From Verrucomicrobiota bacterium (GTDB lineage: Bacteria; Verrucomicrobiota; Lentisphaeria; JABSQK01; JAJFLO01): DNA of 42,354 nucleotides. The notes under the pieces were generated by a model. That model did no database searches. It saw nothing but the letters and a program-made list of their open reading frames with translations, and had not been told where the DNA came from. The translations under genes and the position numbers were made by a program. Where the stretch lies: contig JAJFLQ010000070.1 of the NCBI GenBank assembly GCA_021772615.1, forward strand, positions 93,145-135,498, written 5' to 3'. Position 1 is the first letter of the stretch. Every line of letters begins with the position of its first letter. Positions 41,601 through 42,354 of this stretch are shown one piece after another.

Positions 41601-42354
41601 ATCGGGGGCGCAATAATCACTCCAGCGGATGTCGACAATGGATCCACCGATGCGTGCGGCATTGCCTCGCTTGCCTTGGATATCGAGACATTCACGTGTA
41701 CGATCGTTGGTAACAACGCGGTCACGCTTACCGTGATAGATAATAACGGCAATGCGTCGACCTGTGGCGCGACCGTGACCGTCGAAGACACCGTCGCACC
41801 GGCCGCTAGTTGCCAAAATATCACCGTCGAGCTCGACGCAACCGGCAACTGGTCCGATCCGTCGGATATATCTGATCCGTCCTATACGTTCGTCGACGCC
41901 GGCTCCACCGACAACTGCGGCATCGCCTCGATCATCGCGGACATTGACAGCTTCACCTGCGCCGACATCGGCGCCAATACCGTCGTGCTCACCGCGACCG
42001 ACACCAGCGGCAACGCCTCGACCTGTGACGCGACTGTAACCGTCGAAGACACCATTGCACCGGTCGCTATTTGCCAAAATATCACCGTCGAACTCGACGG
42101 TGCCGGCACTTGGTCCGATCCGTCCGACTCGTCCGATCCGTCCGACTCTCTCTTCGACGCCGGCTCCACCGACAACTGCGGTATCGCGACGATCACTGCG
42201 GACATTGACAGCTTCACCTGCGCCGACATCGGCGCCAATACCGTCGTGCTCACCGTCACCGACACCAGCGGCAACGCCTCGACCTGCGCTTCCACAGTGA
42301 CCGTCGAAGACACCGTCGCACCTGCCGCTAGTTGCCAAGATATCACCGTCGAGC
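23691..42354 (+). CDS. Giant multidomain exported protein, 5' part (runs off the window)
   Basis: The frame is open for 6,221 codons with no stop at the window end; frame was checked at many points by motif. Residues 1-26 form a signal peptide (TAVLIMMVVTGKIAA). Approximate order: 17-residue tandem repeat (32-88); Calx-beta-like then InlB-B-like (94-274); LamG (275-514); Ig-like linker; LamG (578-784); DUF2341 (828-940, WYDAAWTYRKPI); LamG (957-1184); Calx-beta/InlB-B array (1199-3440); Ig/Fn3-like (3441-3752); two Gly-rich segments (3754-4009, 4127-4317); Ig-like (4320-4517); alpha/alpha toroid (4630-4985); CARDB/Ig-like (4987-5709); HYR and DUF5011-like (5709-5953); HYR-like tandem units (5955 on). 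Presumably a surface or secreted adhesin-type protein binding carbohydrate. The C-terminus, and so the anchor, is unseen. A weak GAACGAG precedes the ATG. Confidence 0.92.
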   Translation, partial: MFGRVDRKFCTAVLIMMVVTGKIAATPAVEQVIIETEPARSNFLAVNALVIESEPARGDFLAVGGVVIETEPAGSDFLAVRAVVIEYDLITPPAIFTTANTISVGEGETVSIEVSLSKPPTAAVTVTTVRTSGDADITVLTGAAIVFDSDNWSTPQSLTFAAADDDNDVVAGSAEFSLAGPGLVSESITVTEIDDDVTLTLNAVGPGTVEPAAVSIHNRHSTVSLTATPDSGYRFVRWSGDVATVVDIGAPLTDVVMAVDVVLNGTFAYDPRVLGDLRLWLDAGQGVSAEAGAVAQWSDQSDDANNLAQSTATERPVLVEAAVNGHPVIRFDGVDDYLDGGDIMQINGSLTAFMVVKRNGSGGHSGGGDSQILARGSNAAPDNWSWWIALDEGNAAPYLQIVPSLDFSAGATAPNRPLDNQLRMQTFRFESGVAIEAWDNGIMTFVENTAVTGARTPTTPPVFTVGAELQYNGSGYVREREFNGEIAEILVYDKALSELERRAIEVYLAEKYNVNRPPTVDAVIVTSRSGQDAVDDDLLGTVAASDIENDALSFVYTWYRNDMIVAANAFITDPALVAYYPLDQNAFDYRGSNDGAVNGATVAPSGGQVAGAFEFDGIDDFIEVANEETFDFGAGPFSISVWVKTAGGRSLNEHVISKGNLWAGNDDFVLYVSNVDGHVEFEYATFALDDSDLISTTAVDDNAWHHIVVTQDGACAGCMKLYVDGILEDTKDGRTLVNGSDAFIIGSTISSGAHQPYQGAIDELQIYRRALVDSEVQQLYLGAAFGGAVMAASQTQEGDAWTLGVRAVDRETHSEEGLSNSLRIVPTHWYDAAWTYRKPIIINTSTNHVSDDLVFFPLLVRLDDDSDLSDALVRPDGNDLLFTDSDGTSVLDFEIESFDTAGASGSLTAWVEIPLLPSGVEKMIYLYVGNPTAAVSNEDVPGTWDEAANGIIGSGDFQAVWHMADDPETASDGHCSGTGGAICDSSTNGHGAVALGGMTSGNLATGQVGGAIDFDGIDDRIDIGNNGALHLQQLTMSFWSFHRTLDGFDGGIAKGYMFPGPPSAEYRLDFHEGTASFGVSDGSTIVAADAPLVQGEWTYWSGTFDGVEAILYRNGVVVDSTAAPAGFSIIALPDVDHSFGPIDRFMIGARPNGAFAFDGLFDEIRVSGTVRSEAWIRASYESQRTASAFTTAGSLQVITDEPAITVVPQDIAIAEGDTAHVYIFLTQDPINPVTVFATVDAGHPDVTIQFGAESVFDSTNWNEPQPIVISAVEDNGDAEDGTATIAISGVGFTTQVVNVSEIDNDVIFTLTSSGNGAVSPAGTTIRPLNAVVNISAEPSAGYHFVNWTGQTAAIDAVDSPSTTVTLTADTVISGQFDINRYTVSVDVVGFGDVSGAGVFDHGDQVNLVAIADPEYRFVEWIGPFSGTESQLGFSVTSDVTITAVFSEIPPVVVTAPPSLTVAEGEAGSFFVTLSKEPAGPVTLFVSRASGDTDINVSSGSQLVFNSTDWDQPHLVTVAANEDNDDEDGTAQFSVTGSGVTPGTVTAIEADDDVFLTLASDGNGAVIPAGTTLQSSGAPITVRANPFDGYDFLRWIGGGVITDENAAFTTVSLTKSATVSAQFILRTYPVTVDVIGSGDVVGDVGPFDHGSTVTLNAVPDPDFSFAGWSGGIESQSNPLAFSISSDISITATFVENPPGIVVSESVLSLPEGTSAVVNVTLSKAPTFEPLTVDIAISSGDQDIFVASNAQLVFSIADFDVPRPVTITAEQDNLDVANGNAVVTFTAAGLPSSTLVVNEVDDDLALTVSNSENGVTIPAGTTVHTPGSTVNLTAIASQGFAFSGWTGVTFQVADVNATNTTVVMNQDTTLTPVFDAVQYTVSAQAENGQVNGTGDYNLGDLVTLDAIPNAGWHFIGWSGDIVGASNPLIFVLPGDTNLVAEFAEDLPDIVVSKTDLGVNEGGTDVISVRLSKAPSASVNVVVTRVSGDDDINVSGTATLLFDAGNWNTDQFVSFAAAEDDGDAQDGTAIFLLSGADVNAATIEVTEFDNDYVLTMSAANGTVSPGGASIRSAAEIVPVTATPSPAYEFVNWTGTLADVDDPGAPTTQVTMNGHTSLTANFSLRQYTVSIDGSNGSVSGAGAYPHGAVVTLQAMPDSDYHFVRWIGALPENVQETDNPLVFTIVADVALTPVFTEIPPVILVTAETVSVSEGGTATFGVWLSKSPPSPPLTVQVNGAQGDADITVSGGAELTFDATNFNDVQVVTIAAAQDDADADNNARIIELRHAGSTNAVTVIASEIDNDFRLTMGADDGTTTPTGVTVHTAHAVVSIDAEADTGYEFDRWSGTTAGIPDVSIAETQITMDQHRNLTAEFILSQYNVTATATDGDVNGAGVYVHGDLVTLTPVPSPTWHFSHWTGDIDSTESPLSFIIAGDVAVTAVFLPDPPELVISPSGLVVPEGGTAALSISLSRNPDVPVTVVVSRSAGDADLDVAAGASLTFTPTDGAIPQPVTIAAAPDDDDVSTGSAVITAAAAGLADASVTVTEDDDDRRLTINAPANGSVIPLGATIYTAETVIPISADPDDGYHFDVWEGDTVDIDDAASDSTFITLTDSAVITPVFSINHYTVAASATDGVVTGGGVYDHGETVSLSATPVGDYQFVNWTGTIPGTDNPLTFVIQSDIAQVAHFVENPPRMLLSDTTLSVAEGGANSVTVRLSKPPLVGPIVVDVVLDGQDPDLALASSNQLTFDLDNWNFAQSVVFTAAEDDDDAVDGVAEVGFESEVLEAVTLVVVENDNDFSLKMSGEGGQVVPAGTTAYPLGTVVDIAAIGDFGKRFSGWSGDVLTVADPLSSETTVTITRDITLAGTFTQSDYTVHVQAGNGDVAGAGGYAHGSVVQLVASPHANYVFDGWSGDINAVDNPLVFVIPGDIILTANFREIPRDFDIQPAELGVTEGQTHTFSVTLAENPFRHVEADVSVVSGDADLSIVSGSRLTFNTADWDIPRTVEVAAAQDDGDAVDGSAVIAVSSAGLASKLLPVNEVDDDFALTVTAANGSALPFAPTVYQAGVVTVIHAIPDPGFYFLKWQGDTAFVADVFAPSTTVEMAQNTVLEAVIDGLPALLVSTNVITVAEGGSNSFTVTLAAPPPIPLMIAATITSGAPEMHIVSGSPIAFTDANWNEPQTIVVGVAENDGNADDNIATISVNYPNGVAQNVLVDELDDDFRLTLSTDGNGSVTPAGATAYPAGSFIAVQATPDDHYTFNTWSGSIGSISDAGSATTTVSMAGDVTLTANFVLEQHIVSVNAVNGSVSGIVDGEAYAFGAKLTITAVPAPDYRFSHWSGIVAGNDNPRNVTVSGAITVTANFVSSLHTFEVVTPDNGTIDVTPAGNVFHFDDSLALTATPEPGYHFGGWTGDTLGVTVSPTNPHQATLRIVGDTAISALFTANAPPTLTYQGISQAPDGTGIVSIEATLNDPDGDDVSVVDLEYSPDNGITWLQATFSQTGESDDVFEWDTQFDGVVGGAFVVRVTTYDGIENGEPVVSHVFPVDNQAPLRAVGLAVVDDVGNHVTFAWTPSPSPDVDTYFIYSDNRTGTIDFTSPLMTINAPSSSATTVRLAPGHYLFAIRAKDNVGNIDTSAGAVSHNLSLLAAPSILTPVGGENVTGFLPVRFTASPRQGSHESEIVYVIEVAEVFNPSAGDWNTTVSAADALTTFRGIGFYTLDLTALPTTALVKIRIRADDGFGQSPWAISTGFVTIGAAPVVIDEVVTIDGDNTSLEGADVVVDGVCVTLNGEHHFNSLQIVNGGCLRHAATSLDTEYDINVVIESFMFIDHVSRVDVTGLGYPVGITEGIRNIAAAVGIAGGSHGGFGHADTGDWSNDVYGDFRDPSTSGAGAGPNGSGGHGGGVVRMVADDMAIDGVLAADGAAGSDNGGGGAGGSISLTSGSLSGYGSIHARGGSGAGAGGSGGGGRVFVSYTQSTFDLEAIDAFGGNGDAGSGGSGTAVFANIATGQTTLHLDNFESAPALAVAPTPIWCGNRYDSRDDPPLYQAFALDVTAAAEVLFDASPTIFIFDELRVEDGSVYVDDVLVTSRALSMNGSVYEADHVLVEDTLTLAGNSILTSRSSTTERVHKLAITARDIVVESGSAIDVSGRGYQAGYTLGNVQYGDESVGGGYGGLGGIPAGCADCVTYGNAFNPANVGSGAGSTNGGGAGGGVIRISAESVTVDGDILASGTDAVDDAAGGGSGGSIYVEVCDVLDGTGSIRADGGEGVDGGGGGGGRVALYYGASGLAAAAVSAVGGAGFVDGDNGTVYLQAGPGFLSVGAVVPGPGESRRSVNEIVVQFHAGVEAAAFDVDDITISGPNGAIAPLAVTPIAGALYRVALPEVVVEGTYTVDIGPQISTHCGGVLDQDYDALGGEDPGDVFTAQFSIDRTPPDAPLVNPIAVVDRDVYQTVSGTKEPGADVWLNGDLVYPADDDTTWSYTVNFFRAGTYQLDFTSRDAAGNESVAASETVSIIGVYEVNTMPFRYARPDTPVVVWGNANRGRSLFGPTTFTWTFDHDDTVHVAREPDSMGFTGLIDDPRNIPVGVQFSLAENATSARVFAHLTIDDGGTSLRSSTWVDVVAVGDPRSDTPLEAQDIDRKIAIERGKYFLYLNQAEDGSWLYGNFTSAPTAMSVWAFENNGHIPSNDPNDDIYQPTVLAGLEYILGMSSYKSIFDTVSGNPDTNGNGVGIMLGGNEDNKDGYTRGMCLAAITSSKSPLQTTQTGPFSNGGAGTTYLEIVQDTTDLLAWVLGKSAKGGWHYSFDQTSSDMSVNSWSYVGLEGAMIFGADVPSWVPARAQQMLNSTYDGNGRWLYTGDGPTPTGAGLTGLTYVALEGRTPGLPVGEQKLLALREFGEHWSGLAGFGNGYHMWTVARALRMANVTHLNDAGDVLFDWQRNIPGEDGRYEGMWPYLIRLQDEEDGDWLLSVGINGPQSIFSTAFSLLVLSEGVIGELEVVRDVQVATEVPVNSGTERIVASHGDRSPTVVDLGDSERLSWSLGDVTVGTSVDLSFDHFLTDLVAGEVRDVQDALVVTYSSQNSFPIENTFGALSVAVSESLYDATVSSLLDTYLTGQTAQFTTQIIVPPGQEFFQLTSPDSGRYVIEPSLLGGGAEWTIVEFDLVNADDFDPDEIPVSLRFRGAASADGLTRVPFGNFVTSNGAPISTQPSRFLELELVLTPNAVGVVPDVADVTVNFNAIPAHVIIDVIDAAGNVVADIGSSHLFPGDYGATVTRTDNWPTGFTPPGDFQVRVRVIENDMVVVQAFDDFTLLAGAGVGAIDSNVGTDFQVYSSNETVTITSTVLNNDANIALAGIPVRIEIKDPSALPAATGIFDYNVPLMQPVSNATSQLLWNTALNGPGTYTVTQTVTASGFTPIVKTADFVIASSIDFNEGLDGQIEAVPDLVERPGLFDVEWSVANTGNTDLVNLEITQRLVFLSAPLDPASEQLRDTTTLPALARGGSIADIWVDIDASLLPCSEYLVILEVAVDGADSIAVAVSELTIFETDTAPPVTTDDFAFDGIWTNLDPSITLTAVDPGDCGLLKETSYTIDGQTTLGDSFTIVTEGITVVTYRSEDAAGNIESDRSVTIQLDKTPPVINITGVFDGQVANTPVTPFIDFTEANLDTTSLLLNGQVFAGGTEVTEDGVYTLDASATDLAGNTSSISIHFTISSAPPVLTVPPDSTVECPDSTEPADIGAATATGSCPGVTVSFTDATTPITDACLAAPVRETINRTWTATDNCGNEVSAIQVITVVDTVLPIIALSGPDPQTVDCLDMYVEFGATASDACEGDLSGAIVVDTSAVDLSVPGSYGVTYNVSDSCANEAAEVVRTVIISAGASPVITTCAAHDTIETDSMCSATIPDFTAFIVATDDCDSTLFISQSPAAGSVSPAGIVDVVITVADNDGNASTCASTVTVEDSISPEAKCQDVTVQLDTIGGAIITPADVDNGSTDACGIASLALDIETFTCTIVGNNAVTLTVIDNNGNASTCGATVTVEDTVAPAASCQNITVELDATGNWSDPSDISDPSYTFVDAGSTDNCGIASIIADIDSFTCADIGANTVVLTATDTSGNASTCDATVTVEDTIAPVAICQNITVELDGAGTWSDPSDSSDPSDSLFDAGSTDNCGIATITADIDSFTCADIGANTVVLTVTDTSGNASTCASTVTVEDTVAPAASCQDITVE
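23784..23954 (+). repeat. 17-residue (51-bp) tandem repeat after the signal peptide
   Basis: Three full units and a part: VIIETEPARSNFLAVNA, LVIESEPARGDFLAVGG, VVIETEPAGSDFLAVRA, then VVIEYD. The conserved core is V-I-E-[TS]-E-P-A-x-x-[DN]-F-L-A-V. It matches no repeat family I recognise. Codons differ between units, so the amino acids seem conserved by selection. Confidence 0.85.
24510..27240 (+). other. LamG-LamG-DUF2341-LamG block inside the giant protein
   Basis: Three concanavalin-A-like (LamG) domains are marked by VIRFDGVDDYLDGGD, FEFDGIDDFIEVAN and IDFDGIDDRIDIGNNG near their starts and by GEIAEILVYDKALS, IDELQIYRRALV and DGLFDEIRVSG near their ends. DUF2341 lies between the second and third (WYDAAWTYRKPI to YLYVGNP). 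Such blocks usually bind glycans. Confidence 0.8.
27285..34011 (+). repeat. Super-repeat array: Calx-beta-like plus paired InlB-B-like domains
   Basis: Nine Calx-beta-like domains have their EG motif codon at 27333, 28077, 28818, 29562, 30312, 31056, 31797, 32538 and 33069; another stands alone at 24006. The first seven intervals are 744, 741, 744, 750, 744, 741 and 741 bp, each one Calx-beta-like domain plus two InlB-B-like domains (W-[ST]-G motif); the next is 531 bp with one InlB-B, and the last is followed by three. I see no Cys in this stretch. Confidence 0.85.
34950..36640 (+). other. Glycine-rich segments of the giant protein
   Basis: Two stretches (about 35220-35680 and 36170-36600) are dominated by Gly with Ser/Ala, such as GAGPNGSGGHGGG, GGGGAGGS and GSGGGGRVFVSY. 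They alternate with short hydrophobic strands (LAADG, SIHARGG, DILASG), as in beta-roll or helix-like surface proteins. Confidence 0.65.
37580..38645 (+). other. Alpha/alpha-toroid (terpene-cyclase-like) domain inside the giant protein
   Basis: Repeating helices carry QAEDGSWLYGN, KGGWHYSF, YDGNGRWLYTG, EDGRYEGMWPYL and STAFSLLVLSEG, the G-x-W pattern of prenyltransferase/squalene-oxidase repeats. No catalytic DxDD is seen. The 19135 gene has the same domain type. Confidence 0.7.
40815..41552 (+). other. HYR and DUF5011-like Ig domains of the giant protein
   Basis: VLTVPPDSTVECPD with TWTATDNCGNEVSA is a HYR (hyalin) domain. LPIIALSGPDPQTVDCLD followed by YGVTYNVSDSCANEA resembles DUF5011. 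A further HYR-like copy (ITTCAAHDTIETDSMCSA to DNDGNASTCAS) leads into the tandem array. Confidence 0.75.
41553..42354 (+). repeat. HYR-like tandem repeat array, period 261 bp, continuing beyond the window
   Basis: Unit starts (codon before the AP/SP pair) are 41553, 41793, 42054 and 42315: one 80-residue unit, then two of exactly 87 residues, then the next is cut. Each full unit has four Cys (CQNITVEL, DNCGIA, FTCADIG, STC) and ends TVTVEDT. The 87-residue units carry a SDPSD-type insertion and are nearly identical at DNA level over long stretches. Confidence 0.9.

Noticed and set aside
41439..42338. Long - strand open frame (299 codons) plus another at 41234-41848
   Set aside because: They lie antisense to the HYR-like array and simply mirror its repeat; the translation is low-complexity with no ribosome-binding site or family motif.
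41553..42354. CRISPR-like spacing of repeats
   Set aside because: The repeats are 261 bp, coding and in frame with the giant gene; no short repeat and unique spacer pattern exists.

Overview
The window looks like chromosome from an uncultured Gram-negative bacterium. Evidence: IPTL-CTERM and PEP-CTERM sorting tails, a remnant of a TpsB outer-membrane transporter, GT-C type membrane proteins (YfhO, DUF2723), two FkbM methyltransferases, and very large secreted repeat proteins. Together with intergenic palindromes and 'gcaaag'-type motifs this suggests the PVC group or a neighbouring candidate phylum (Lentisphaerota, Verrucomicrobiota, Hydrogenedentota-like). That placement is inference; no rRNA or marker gene is present. 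No tRNA, transposase, integrase or CRISPR array was seen.

Region A (1-1718): the end of a rhodanese-domain protein on the + strand converges on a - strand pair made of a BNR/Asp-box propeller protein and a MoaD/ThiS-like sulfur carrier ending in Gly-Gly. A long imperfect stem-loop, a TGTGA-N6-TCACA palindrome and an inverted repeat lie upstream (1719-2099).

Region B (2100-14284): a surface-glycan cluster. It holds a YfhO-like membrane protein, two class I SAM methyltransferases, two FkbM methyltransferases, a GT10 fucosyltransferase-like enzyme, a GT2 glycosyltransferase, a sulfotransferase-like protein translationally coupled to it, and a DUF2723 membrane protein with a TPR-like tail. The set fits synthesis of a fucosylated, O-methylated and perhaps sulfated glycan. 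Genes lie on both strands in short groups, with small repeats in the gaps.

Region C (14420-42354): exported proteins. In order these are a three-repeat discoidin-like IPTL-CTERM protein, a frameshifted TpsB (FhaC/ShlB) pseudogene, a YWTD-propeller PEP-CTERM protein with a strong sigma-70 promoter, a 947-residue alpha/alpha-toroid plus CARDB protein, a right-handed beta-helix protein, and a giant gene open from 23691 to the window end (at least 6,221 codons).

The giant protein has a signal peptide, a 17-residue tandem repeat, LamG/DUF2341 lectin-like domains, and seven consecutive intervals of 247-250 residues made of one Calx-beta-like and two InlB-B-like domains. Glycine-rich segments, an internal alpha/alpha toroid, Ig/CARDB-like domains and a cysteine-bearing HYR-like tandem array (period exactly 261 bp) follow; the array runs off the window. 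Regions B and C together suggest investment in the cell surface: glycan synthesis beside a set of exported, probably carbohydrate- or surface-binding proteins.
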